Below, in pieces: positions 10,001 to 18,909 of a DNA stretch of 64,000 nucleotides; the first letter of the stretch is position 1, and the number at the start of each line of letters is the position of its first letter. Source of the DNA: Whalleya microplaca (lineage: Eukaryota; Ascomycota; Sordariomycetes; Xylariales; Xylariaceae); NCBI GenBank assembly GCA_022497155.1, contig MU385715.1, positions 434,001-498,000 on the forward strand. Reading direction: 5' to 3'. Made by a program: the position numbers and the translations under genes. Under the pieces are notes generated by a model, which ran no database searches, was not told where the DNA came from, and saw only the letters and a list, made by a program, of their open reading frames with translations.

Positions 10001-11154
10001 GACGTGTTTCGCCCAATTTTCATCAGGGCCTGATGCTCTTCTCTCCATCGAGCTATTGCCGCATCGACGCAGTCTGCCTCCAGCCGGGCCTGGACTTCGC
10101 GGCGGTCAGCTAGCGGGAGCTTAGAAACGTCCTTACCGTCAACCTTGTCGAAGAATGACAGGACACCACGCAACATGGCGAGACCGACTCCCTTTTGTGG
10201 GGTGGGTAGTACATCGGCACAAGATCCCGTCGTCGTCGTCGTCGTCGTCGTCGCTTCTGAGGTGGCTTCGGTGGGCTCCTCATCTTCCAGTGGGTACTCC
10301 CAACTCTCTAGAAGACTGGAAACAGGCTTATAAATGGTGGCGATAGTACCGAAGTCCTGCTGGGATAGGATGTCTACCTCAGACAGGACCTGGAACATGG
10401 CGTCTCCCGGCATCATGTCCAGGTATCGAGTAATGAGATGCTCGAGTGGCGGCCCGGAAGAGGAGAGAAGCGAAACCTTCAGCATGCAGGCAATGGTCTC
10501 GGGGGTTTGAGGGATGCCTGCGCCCCGGATTTGCACCTCGAACCAGCTGTGTACTGAACCTGCCCATTCGGGATCGGGACGGTCGAACACTCCATCGATG
10601 TTTGCGCGTAGGTATCGATTATGGAGGGAAATCAAGTCACCGTGCGGTAGGGTGCCCGATTGGCCAAGTCGTTGGAGAATGAGAGCGGCTCTATCGAGCT
10701 TGCCAAGCTGTAAGTAGGCTCCGAAGATTGATAGCATCTCGTCGATACCGCCGGGTATGCCGTCAAGGCCCATCCTCATGCGCGGAAGAGGACCTTCGGT
10801 GGGCACCCTGAGGAGCAAGGGGGAAGCAGGATCGAATGCGCGCAAGTCAAAGGACCGGAGACCAGGCGGCGTTTGTGTCTGTACGTGATCAAAAGGAATG
10901 TCATCATACAAATTGTGGTCGTCGACTGCCGTAGCCAGAGGTCTCTGCTGCTGGGGGGCGGGCGCACGGATGTGTGGGATCGTCTTCCCCCTCGACGATA
11001 TCGTCTGCTCGGGTCGCGTGACGAGGAGTCTGCAGGTCGACGTCGGGAGGGGAGAATGAAGAGAGGGATGCGTCGGGGCCAATCGAGGTCGTCTCAGCAG
11101 ATTGGCCCGGGACAGCATGAGACCCCGTCTGACCGGAGGAGGTCGCACAAGCAT
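7009..11154 (-). CDS. RPO41: mitochondrial DNA-directed RNA polymerase (T7-like)
   Basis: This single-subunit polymerase transcribes the mitochondrial genome (Rpo41 in yeast, cyt-5 in Neurospora). One uninterrupted frame of 1,381 aa, the usual size for filamentous fungi. The N terminus (MLVRPPPVRRGLMLSRANLL) is Arg-rich and lacks acidic residues, as a mitochondrial presequence should. The polymerase core lies in the C-terminal half: palm motif HQDGTCNGLQHYAALGGD (catalytic Asp near residue 884), the O-helix/fingers block KQTVMTNVYGVTYSGA (near 956), PPNFIHSMDASHMLLSALE, and the second catalytic Asp in FAAVHDSFWTHAADID (near 1161). A run of eight Thr near residue 305 is encoded by a GTC microsatellite. 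A hydrophilic tail of about 120 residues follows the last palm motif. The gene is divergent from ATP25. Confidence 0.97.
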   Translation of the reverse strand: MLVRPPPVRRGLMLSRANLLRRPRLAPTHPSLHSPLPTSTCRLLVTRPEQTISSRGKTIPHIRAPAPQQQRPLATAVDDHNLYDDIPFDHVQTQTPPGLRSFDLRAFDPASPLLLRVPTEGPLPRMRMGLDGIPGGIDEMLSIFGAYLQLGKLDRAALILQRLGQSGTLPHGDLISLHNRYLRANIDGVFDRPDPEWAGSVHSWFEVQIRGAGIPQTPETIACMLKVSLLSSSGPPLEHLITRYLDMMPGDAMFQVLSEVDILSQQDFGTIATIYKPVSSLLESWEYPLEDEEPTEATSEATTTTTTTTGSCADVLPTPQKGVGLAMLRGVLSFFDKVDGKDVSKLPLADRREVQARLEADCVDAAIARWREEHQALMKIGRNTSLSTGTLNTYLYDWHGALEKRLKHEFAMFEESENRSPKRQEDMDRCVYAPYLAQSDPTRLAGLTILVILNDLATTSPDNGIPLSILINHLAKSIEKDIQQQQRVLSQKSARQRKVRQTQGDAADPSASEQTGSTGTEANIIEAPAYNTEGWPALIRTKVGIVLLSALIDCAKVQVVQEHPETKARVSETQPAMAHASVFRKGKRVGMLQPNKYLSDLLIREPRADFLARHLPMVVEPEPWAKFDKGGFLTCPVNLVRIKSGEQDQRIYAEAAMKRGDLDQVSKGLDILGRTAWRINRPVFDVLLEAWNSKQKIANIPELDPQIPLPEEPDAQGDPMKRREWLLALRLVENQKSALHSERCYMNLQLEIARAFKDQTFYFPHNVDFRGRAYPIPTYLNHMGADHVRGILLFAKGRELGENGVKWIKVQLANVFGYDKASLKEREKFATDHLPDIVDSVTNPLNGKRWWLKAEDPFQCLAACFELKAALESPDPTKFVSHLPIHQDGTCNGLQHYAALGGDSWGAAQVNLEPSDRPADVYTAVAELVKKSIAEDLKTDDVYARALEGKITRKVVKQTVMTNVYGVTYSGARAQVQKQLNLLYPTIHKDTGVPVSFLSSYVAKKTFKALSTMFSGAHDIQYWLGECAGRVCRSLTPEQLDRLVAETEEAPTEPPTSPQRKGSRKKLRRRDQIINSFRSTIVWTTPLRMPIVQPYRKYEHRIIKTSLQDLILQVPERSDPVNRRKQLQAFPPNFIHSMDASHMLLSALECDERGLTFAAVHDSFWTHAADIDVMNGILRDAFIRIHSEDVIGRLRSEFQARYKGSLYLTTVPADSPVGREIIANRPYGWSLQSELLEEWKRLKLLKSSDPKEVAKGQEMVTPGSLLEKMSVPQPSSTYDEMNEVGLGSISEVDGEDEPDATSPESLSDNWMDFRSSKPTMLAKFEADFKGLTTTGHKKKDSSKAPVLHVWLPLTFPEIPKKVGLVTSEGRQTTYADKDYLG
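10229..10252. repeat. (GTC)8 trinucleotide microsatellite inside RPO41
   Basis: Eight perfect GTC units on the plus strand encode eight threonines in the N-terminal, non-catalytic part of RPO41. Length changes would stay in frame. Confidence 0.9.
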
Positions 11155-11837
11155 GGTGAAGGAGAGGATATGAATCGTTGATTAGGAGACGGCAACGAGA
11201 TATCAGCAGCTCCCACGTATAAACGGACAATTACAACATGAAGAAGAAGCAGAAGAAGGAAAAAAAGAGGCCGAAACGTATAAGTACAAGTCAGACTCGC
11301 AACCTGTATTGGGTGTCTATCTACATACAGACGGGAAGAAGCTGGTCTGTATCAATTATTGTGATGGGATAGAGATATGTAAAAGTGTGAATGTATGGTA
11401 TGTACTGCGTAGTAGGTAAAAGGGAAGTAGGTGAAGGTGGGCAGAGATTGACGAGGTCCGAAGAAAAATTTAACTTTTTTTAAAATTTTGCGGTTGAAAG
11501 GTACATGTACAGTGCTAGTAGGTAGGTAGTGGCACAGGGAAGCCATCGGAATTTCGAGCTTTCTCATTGGTCTAGATCCCACCAGCCCACTATACAGTAC
11601 CTGACTTAGATACCTATCACAGTACCTAGGTACTGTGTGCATTACATATAAGTACAGACCTCATTACATACATAAGGTACGTATCTTTCCTCCGCCCGGT
11701 CTCCCGTCTTGCAGGATCGATTCCCCCGCCGCCGTCGCCGTCCCCGTCCCCGTCATCTCCATCCAGCAAATGTTCACCAATACATTCAAATGAAGCTCTA
11801 ATTCTAATTCTATCAGGCATACCTAAGGTAGGTAGTA
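11155..11837. promoter_or_regulatory. divergent promoter region between RPO41 and ATP25
   Basis: This 683-bp spacer separates the start codons of two genes that both act in mitochondrial gene expression. It contains repeated TAGGTA/TACCTA words, a perfect 20-bp palindrome at 11618-11637 and a C-rich (CGCCGT/CCCCGT) stretch at 11725-11755. No consensus TATA box stands out. Confidence 0.5.
11618..11637. promoter_or_regulatory. perfect 20-bp palindrome in the divergent promoter
   Basis: CACAGTACCTAGGTACTGTG is its own reverse complement over all 20 positions; the next flanking pair does not match. Its place between two divergent genes makes a dimeric factor site possible, but TACCTAGGTA-like words are common in this genome's spacers. 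Confidence 0.4.
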
Positions 11838-13832
11838 ATGGTAGCTAGACCGGCCCTGGCTGCTGCAGGCTGCTCCCACTGCCATTTGGCCGTACTCAGG
11901 CTCTTCACCTGTCCTGCAAGTACCTTTACCTTTACCTTGTCACCCATCACAAGGACCGCCGGCCTCCTCCAGTATCGCCCGCCATCAATCGTTGTCTCCC
12001 CGGCTCGGGCTTTCTCTTCTCATCCCGTGCCGAACCAGTCTTCGAACTATCCCGACATCGCTGAGAAGGAAAGAGAAGAAGAGCATGGCCGCGCTACTAC
12101 CGAGGGCTCCAGTCCATCCAGTCCATCCAGCACGCCCTGGTATCTTCAAGTCGATCCCCCTCGACATGTAGCTTCCATTGAACCACCGCCCTTGCCCGAA
12201 GTCCCCGAGAACTCGCCAGAGATCATTGGTTCTTTGTTGCAATATGCGTCCGAGGAGATGGGTCTCGACCATCTCTCTCTGCTAGATCTTCGACGGCTAG
12301 ATCCCCCGCCAGCACTGGGTCCGAATCTTTTCATGCTGTTCGGCACAGCTCGGAGTGCGCGCCACCTCAACGTCTCTGCAGGGCGTCTCGTGCGATGGCT
12401 GCGCGCCAAGTACCGCATCTGGGCCGATGCCGACGGCTTACTCGGCCCAAACGAGCGCAAGACCAAGCTGCGGCGGAAGGCGAAGCGCGCGAAGCTCCTT
12501 GGCACTATGGGCACCGATGATGCCGACGATGGCATCAGTACGGACTGGATATGTGTCAACCTCGGGACCACCGACCGTGGTACCCAGGAGCAGGCGATTG
12601 TTGCTGAGGATGGACGTGTCGCTGGCTTTGGCGTGCCACAAAAGGGTTCGACCATTGTCGTCCAAATCATGACCGAGTCTCGAAGGGCCGAGCTGGGCCT
12701 CGAGACGTTATGGCAAGAAGCATTAGATCGGCCGCGGAACCTATATCCTTTGGAAGAGACAATCGTATCTGACCAGCCGGCTTCTGGAGGCAGCCGGTTT
12801 GGCGATGCGTCCAGGAAAGCCTCACTAGGTCAGGCACGGTCTTACTCGACAGAACGAGTGACATCCCGCAACGCATCGGAGCCAGATCCCCTATTCCCAG
12901 TAACTTCAGCGGCAGCCCTTGGCAAGGTTCTCACATATGATGCCGAGCGAAAACACCACCTCTTGCAGCTTCTACGCCATCGCATTGACCAATCGTCTCG
13001 AGATGAAACCAGAAGCTATTTAAGTGACGAACTGCCGTCCACACCGTTTCGTCAATTGCTGGAGCTCTCACTACGGAATCTTCCTCCATATCAGACTTGG
13101 AGAGAACGCCTGGCTATTCAGAATAAGGCCCGGATATCTGGCCTTAATACCCCTTTCGAGACGGTTCAACGACTGGTCGAAGAAATGCATGTATACGACA
13201 TCACGGGCACACATCCAGATTTTCTGCAACTCTTAGCCTGTATTTACAGTTCAAGAACAACTACTTTAAGCAACCGATCAAAGCTTGCCCTCGAACTTCT
13301 GCAGATGAGGCAGCAACGTGGGCGACCAATTATCACCAATGAGATCATCGTCACAATCATAGACGCAGCTGCTCGAGCGAACCGACACGATCCTGAACTC
13401 CCAGCACTCGTGACCAGACTACAAAACCTTTTGCTACAGGCAGGACTACCATGTATGGAAGAAGCTCTGCTGAAGAAACTCATGGTAGCCTACACGCGAA
13501 TGCGCCGGATGGAGAGCTTTTGGGACACATGGCGCATACCACCAAGATACCTACGCCCCCGCTCGGAAGCCATGTATTCTCACCTGTACAAGATAGCTGC
13601 CGCCACGGGTTCTTCCAAATTCTGCACCCAGGTATTGAGGCGGTGCTTCCCGGAGATGCTCCTGGAGAACCCGCCGATAAAACTAACCGGCGACGTACGG
13701 GAGAATCTGATGGATTGCATCCGTATCGCGGATCCTACTGCTGAGGTGCAGGCCCGAAATATATCCTCCCGTTCAGTATCAATAGCCACTCGGGAGTTTG
13801 TGAAGCTCGTTCGATATCTCGACGCGGAATGA
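11838..13832 (+). CDS. ATP25: Atp25: mitochondrial RsfS-like plus mRNA-stabilising protein
   Basis: In yeast Atp25 is imported into mitochondria and cleaved: the N-terminal half is a ribosome-silencing-factor (RsfS/DUF143) homologue and the C-terminal half stabilises the mRNA for ATP synthase subunit 9. The single-exon frame gives 664 aa, the usual length. The N terminus is presequence-like with no acidic residue in the first 70. The RsfS region starts near residue 130 (SEEMGLDHLSLLDLRRLDPP, GPNLFMLFGTARSARHLNVS, then DWICVNLGTTDRGT near 235). After a disordered linker the helical M domain runs from about 350 to the end (LELLQMRQQRGRPIITNEII, GLPCMEEALLKKLMVAYTRM). A conserved residue block RLVRWLRAKYRIWADADGLL precedes a basic insertion. 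It shares its upstream region with RPO41. Confidence 0.93.
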   Translation: MVARPALAAAGCSHCHLAVLRLFTCPASTFTFTLSPITRTAGLLQYRPPSIVVSPARAFSSHPVPNQSSNYPDIAEKEREEEHGRATTEGSSPSSPSSTPWYLQVDPPRHVASIEPPPLPEVPENSPEIIGSLLQYASEEMGLDHLSLLDLRRLDPPPALGPNLFMLFGTARSARHLNVSAGRLVRWLRAKYRIWADADGLLGPNERKTKLRRKAKRAKLLGTMGTDDADDGISTDWICVNLGTTDRGTQEQAIVAEDGRVAGFGVPQKGSTIVVQIMTESRRAELGLETLWQEALDRPRNLYPLEETIVSDQPASGGSRFGDASRKASLGQARSYSTERVTSRNASEPDPLFPVTSAAALGKVLTYDAERKHHLLQLLRHRIDQSSRDETRSYLSDELPSTPFRQLLELSLRNLPPYQTWRERLAIQNKARISGLNTPFETVQRLVEEMHVYDITGTHPDFLQLLACIYSSRTTTLSNRSKLALELLQMRQQRGRPIITNEIIVTIIDAAARANRHDPELPALVTRLQNLLLQAGLPCMEEALLKKLMVAYTRMRRMESFWDTWRIPPRYLRPRSEAMYSHLYKIAAATGSSKFCTQVLRRCFPEMLLENPPIKLTGDVRENLMDCIRIADPTAEVQARNISSRSVSIATREFVKLVRYLDAE

Positions 13833-15395
13833 GAGAGGCGGCCTTCTAAGAGGATGGGAATACCTACAACGCCTGCTTAAAATGTTACTATAGACTATGA
13901 AACTCGTGTATACTCATCTCATGCGGCCACTGTAGGATATAGGATCACCATATGTGCATACGACTATGATGAATGAATCAAACGTCTCGAAAAGTTTTCC
14001 CGCGGTTTATTAACTGTTCCTTAGGATCACTGTGATACTTCCATATGCATTTTGTTTAGATTGGTCTAGAAAACCTTCCTTTTCTGGCTGCCGCCCGCTA
14101 TGTCAAGCATTCCACCTATCTTCTTAGAGCCTGTCGACACGTGGAGGTTTCGACACGTGGAGGTTGAATTCTTCTCCCAATCGGCCACAGCCGTTCAGCT
14201 CGAGTATGTATCAATCGGCTTAGAGATGATACTACTACTTAAGTATGAGACTTTTGCTGGCCTGTGGTCAAGTGATAAATATATAATCGAAATTTTTTTT
14301 TTTTTACGAACTTCAGAATCGTGAAGGTCCAATATATTGGCTTAATTGGCTGTTGATACTAAGGTGGGAATGTTCTAAGTAGATGAAAAGTCTTTGAAAT
14401 ATAGTACAATTCGACTAATAATAGTTGACGCCAGGAGTGATAGTAGTTGCAAACGCCAATCTCTCAATAATATATGTATAAAGCCAAACAACTCTTGCAG
14501 ACATGATTCTGTGCGTAATGCCACCGAGACAAATATGCCAAGACTACTTACCGGAATCAATCAAGCACATGTAACAACCCTCATTTCGACGAGTACACGA
14601 CAGGGCACCATCAGAGATTCATCGGTAGGTATCTGTTTCTTCCCATACTAACCTATCCAACTACCTACCTATCGCAGAAGGAAGTCCTTCCAGACACGGA
14701 CCACGCAGTTCACCGTAAACCAATCAGGGCAGGTCGTTAGCATCGCCTACAGGGGTGTCAGCTCCCACCGCGAGCCAACCACCACCCTCAGCGACGCTGT
14801 CAACTCTTCCAAACAACAATGCACCCATCCTGCCATCTCAATGACATCCTTCCCCTAGACAACGTGCCTCGCTTGATTGGACGGGTCACCAAGATAAGCT
14901 ACCTACAACCCGCCCGCCCTGCCGCGGCAATACCTACCCTGCTGAGCGTCGATCCCGGGCCACCAGGTCTGATTTGCTTCTGCAGACCGGAGTTAGCTCA
15001 CCCAAGTAAATAAGGGAGGGAGAAATCACCTTCCACAAACCTCCCATGTCCTGGGGCTAGAATCGTGATCGGGGAGGGGACGGGTCGGCACAGCCCGTGT
15101 CACCAATCGCAGACTTCGCAATGGGCACCGGGCTCTGAGATCGCGGTCTACCTGCTGCAGTAGCTTTCAGGTACGGCTGCAACCGCGCATCGGGTCTCCC
15201 CTGCCAGGTTCCTGCTGGCGATATGGAGAGTGGGTATACATATAACTACCCATCTCGCCTGTTAACGAACCCCCTTCTCTTCTGTTGTCCTCGCTCGTTC
15301 AATTGACTAGGTTACCTAGACGTAGGTATAAAGTCAGCGAGCGGTCTCCCCTCTCTTCTGATCCGTAATTCCAAGTAGAATAATAGAAGACAACA
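13833..15395. other. intergenic region between ATP25 and the S1/P1 nuclease
   Basis: No supported gene. It contains a tandem 16-bp duplication with two CACGTG boxes (14134-14165) and a run of T near 14290-14302. The last 150 bp (CTTCTCTTCTGT-rich) look like a fungal 5' leader before the ATG at 15396. Confidence 0.45.
14134..14165. repeat. tandem 16-bp duplication carrying two CACGTG E-boxes
   Basis: The 16-mer TCGACACGTGGAGGTT is present twice head-to-tail, exactly. Each copy contains CACGTGG, the core bound by bHLH factors such as Pho4 and Neurospora NUC-1. It lies about 1.25 kb upstream of the S1/P1 nuclease and 300 bp after ATP25. Function is inferred only. Confidence 0.5.
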
Positions 15396-16505
15396 ATGGC
15401 ACGCATCGCAACCACCACCGCCGCCCTCCTCTCCGTCGCGGCGCTCCTCCTCAGGGGCGCCGCAGCCTGGGGCGCGATGGGCCACGAGGCGGTAGCCTAC
15501 ATCGCGACAGACTTCGTGAGCAGCGCGACGGCGTCGTACTTCCAGGGCTTGCTGGGGGATTCCTCCGCGGACTATTTGGCCTCGGTGGCGTCGTGGGCCG
15601 ACAGCTACCGGTACACGACGGAGGGCAAGTTCTCGGCGCCGTTCCACTACATCGACGCCAACGACGACCCGCCGAGTTCCTGCGGCGTCGAGCTGGACCG
15701 CGATTGCGGCGACGAGGGGTGCATCGTCACCGCGTTGGCGAACTATACGACTAGGTTGCTGGATGGGCGGTTGAGCGATGCGAATCATCAGATTGCGGCT
15801 AAGGTGGGTAGATCTGCCTTCCTACTCCTGGATGTTTGGTGGTGTCTGTTGAGTGGCTACTAACGGGTATTGCAGATGATTATCCACGTAAGATAGCTAT
15901 CTATCGTTATTGACAGAGAATAGGAGAACTTGGAGTGAGAGTTGACACAATACGCAGTTTGTCGGCGATATCGGCCAACCTCTTCACTGCGAAGCTCTGG
16001 AAATAGGCGGTAATTCCATTGACGTCCAATATGACGGAGATGACACGAACCTGCATGCCGTCTGGGATAGCAACATCCCGGAGTCCATTTCCGGCGGCTC
16101 CTCGCTGTCTTCAGCAAAATCGTGGGCCACGACTCTGACTACTGGTACGTTTACCACGACTCATATGTAGAACCCCTATTATAATCTATTATGCTCAACT
16201 TTTCATCTCCTATTCCTTTACTAATACGACTTTCAGCTATCAAAACTGGCGAGTACAAGTCGCAGGCAGACGGCTGGGTCAGCGGTCTAAGCATCGACTC
16301 GGCTTCCGACACGGCCGTCCAGTGGGCCACGGAGAGCAACAAGTATGTCTGCTCGACGGTGCTGGTGGGCGGCGTCGATGCGGTCGAGAACAAGGATATC
16401 AGCGGTGAGTACACGACGACGGCGCAGCCGGTGGTGGACTTGCAGATTGCGAAGCAAGGGTACCGGTTAGCGAAGTATCTCGATGCCCTAGTAGCGGCTT
16501 TGTAA
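15396..16505 (+). CDS. secreted S1/P1-type zinc nuclease
   Basis: S1/P1 nucleases are extracellular, three-zinc enzymes that cleave single-stranded DNA and RNA to 5'-nucleotides and also act as 3'-nucleotidases. Four exons: 15396-15803, 15876-15887 (only 12 nt, MIIH), 15958-16144 and 16237-16505, giving 876 nt, 291 aa. The signal peptide (ALLSVAALLLRGAAA) is cut so that the conserved Trp becomes residue 1 of the mature enzyme (WGAMGHEAVAYIA). Zinc ligands are visible: that Trp and His, HYID, MIIHFVGDIGQPLHCE (two His and Asp) and DTNLHAVWDSNI (His, Asp). The micro-exon supplies a ligand His of the second cluster, so skipping it would abolish activity. Length fits the family. It is convergent with PPX1, 221 bp away. 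Confidence 0.94.
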
Positions 16506-16726
16506 GATCTTTGAACTATTTTTGAATGGCAAAAGACGCCCAGCTTCTCCAATTGTGATGCATATTATGACCGCGGATCTATATTATTGATCAGGCCATT
16601 GTATCATTCTATCCTTTTCCTATGTATGCCTTTATCTCTAGAAATATGCATTTTGTCTCGTAATAGTGTCGATGCGGCACTAGATGGGTATCAAATCAAC
16701 ACCACATATAGGCTCTCCTTAGCCCC

Positions 16727-18102
16727 TTAAGTCTTCGCGTTCTCTTTCAGCGCATCCCTCAACATAGGCGCAATCTGCTTGCGACTGTTCTCTACTCTAT
16801 CCTGGGTCCAGCATCTCCGCCAACTCGTATCCCCCTCTTCAGCATCAAGCTTCCCATCTCCCCAAGTCCCAAGCCCCAGCTCCTCCCCATGAGACCGCAC
16901 GAACGCCTTCGCGGCCCTCACGGCCTCGGGTCCCGTCCGCGCCCACACTAGCATCTCCCTCCTGAACTTCTCATCACCTTCCTTCGACGTCGTCAGCACA
17001 GCAACCAGATCCACCTCCTTCAGCGCGCCCCATTTCTCAAGCTCCGCGACAAACGCCCCCTCGCCGCCCGCCTTATGCACCAGCGTCGCGAACGCCTGCG
17101 GGACCGACGACGTGCCCAGCTTCAACCGCGCCCCCGCCCCCGGCCCCTCGTCCCACTCCTTGTAGTCCTTGCGGAACACATCCCCGAGCGACATGCCCGT
17201 GATATCCTCCTTAAGCTTCGTCAACTGGCAGAAGAACCAGCCGCGATCGTACTCTCCATCAGACACCCGCACCCGCGCCTCCGCGATCGCCACCGCCCGT
17301 TCGTCGTGGTCCGTAGTCTTATCCCGGTTCCCGAGCGCGGACGTATCGATCAGGATGGGCGCGAGCGCCAGGCGCGCCAGCTGCGCATTGGCCTCCTTAT
17401 TCCCCTCCGTGCCATGTTCGCGCGACAGCGCCTCCCACGCCTCCCGGCAGTGCTCGAGCACCAGACTCATGCAGCTGCCGCTCTTCTCCAGCACGCGCAC
17501 GGCAGCACCCCCGCGGGCCACCACGCCCTCGTCCTCGTGGTGATCAATGCATCCGACCACCGCGGACCCGTAGACGCGCCCCAGGTCCCCCGTCATGGCG
17601 TTGTGGTCGACGAGCAGCCAGCGCGAGTCCTCGGGCCGCAAGTCGGCCGGGGACGGCAGCTCGCTGAGCGTGAGCACGTCGTCGGGCGCCAGGGAGGCGC
17701 CCGCGAGCGCGGCGGTGAATTCGGGGCGTAGGGCTAGGTCGGACCGGGGCAGGTGGCACAGCGGGATGTGCAGCGTGTGAGGGGGCGTGTGGGTGCGGAA
17801 GTAGGCGAGGATGAGCGCGGAGCAGAGGGAGTCGAGGTCTGGTGCGCGGATGGGTGTCTGGTTAGTCCGGCTGGGTCGAATCATCCGGGTAGGTAGGTTG
17901 GAGAGGGTCGAGGAGAGGGATAAGGAAGGGGGAAAAGGGAAAAGGGAAAAGGGGAAAGGGGTAAAAGGGGCAGGGACAGGAGCGTACCAGCGGATTCGTT
18001 GCCCACGACGAAGTGTAATGGTGTTGAGCGATTCGATGGCGGGGCTGTCAGCGCGGCGCGGGCGGTCGCCAGGAACGCTTTCAGTGTTTTCTGAGGCGTC
18101 AT
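16727..18102 (-). CDS. PPX1: exopolyphosphatase (DHH/DHHA2 family)
   Basis: Ppx1 removes terminal phosphates from polyphosphate in cytosol and mitochondria. Exons 18102-17988 and 17838-16727, with a 149-nt intron, give 1,227 nt, 408 aa (yeast about 397). The start is the ATG of exon 1 (MTPQKTLKAF); a longer frame that reads through the intron is not credible because the split motif VVGNESADLDSLCSA is restored only by splicing. DHH-family metal motifs in order: GNESADLDS (about 35-42), VDHNAMTG (about 117), GCIDHHEDE (about 137) and LIDTSALGNRDKTTDHD (about 220). The C-terminal DHHA2 domain follows (FVAELEKWGALKEVDLVAVL). The intron contains long G/A-rich (GGGAAAAGGG) tracts. It is convergent with the secreted nuclease; both release phosphate. 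Confidence 0.94.
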
Positions 18103-18909
18103 CTTGCAACCGACTGACTGTCGATGTTAGGTAGAGTCACCCCTGACTTTAAAAACCCAATCAACCTACTGTAGATTGCTGGTGTAGAGGTGATGCTTCC
18201 CATCGCGTACCTGCATTAACCAAGAAAGTTGGAGGGGTAGCTCAGGGAAGCTCGGGGGTAGCGCGGGGTACTAAGGCCTATACGCATATATGCATGAACC
18301 GAGTGCCTAGGTTCAACTCGGGGTTGTACATAAGAGTTCATGTTACTTTCTCTGTCACTTACCTAGGTATGTTGGTTAAAACGCTGGTAACTTCTCTTTG
18401 TTCGCCTTCAAGCATCTTCCTCCCAACAAACAGTATCATGTCATATGAGCCTTCTGCTGTTATTTCGAACCAACTTGAGTCCTTGACCGACTCGAGTCAT
18501 CTCCGGTGGAACATGTAGTTGTTAGGTATACCAAGGACCGTGGCTTTGTTTTCACAAATACCTATCTCTGTCATCAGATGAACAAGCTTTGTTTATTGAC
18601 CACTTGATGACTTGATGCTTATCTAGTCAACCCACTATTTACAGGTCATGTAATAGGGGCTTAGTCGCCAACAGTTGGAAAAAAAGATCAAGTCTATATA
18701 ACATCTGAAAGTGGTCCACATCGAACGGGTTGGTTACAGATCAACCACAACCAGCTATGGCTATATATAGGTAGGCAATAGGCTGTGTCTAGAGGAAACT
18801 ATGCACATCGACACTCGACCTGGATTTTTCTCATTATATATCTACGAAGATATTTCATCTCTAGATCTCCCTTTGATATAAAGTCGTCGGCTGACCACTA
18901 ACTGAGAAG
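18103..18909. other. upstream region of PPX1 and the HET gene
   Basis: This divergent spacer has no supported frame. On the right, TATATATAG at 18772-18780 and TGATATAAAG near 18874 are possible core elements for the HET gene. Confidence 0.4.

Noticed and set aside
17075..17731. 218-codon plus-strand frame opposite PPX1
   Set aside because: Arg/His-rich shadow of a GC-rich gene; PPX1 has all DHH motifs.
16727..18109. PPX1 as one uninterrupted 460-codon frame
   Set aside because: It would replace the N-terminal GNESADLDS motif by translated intron (Pro/Phe-rich); the spliced model restores the motif.
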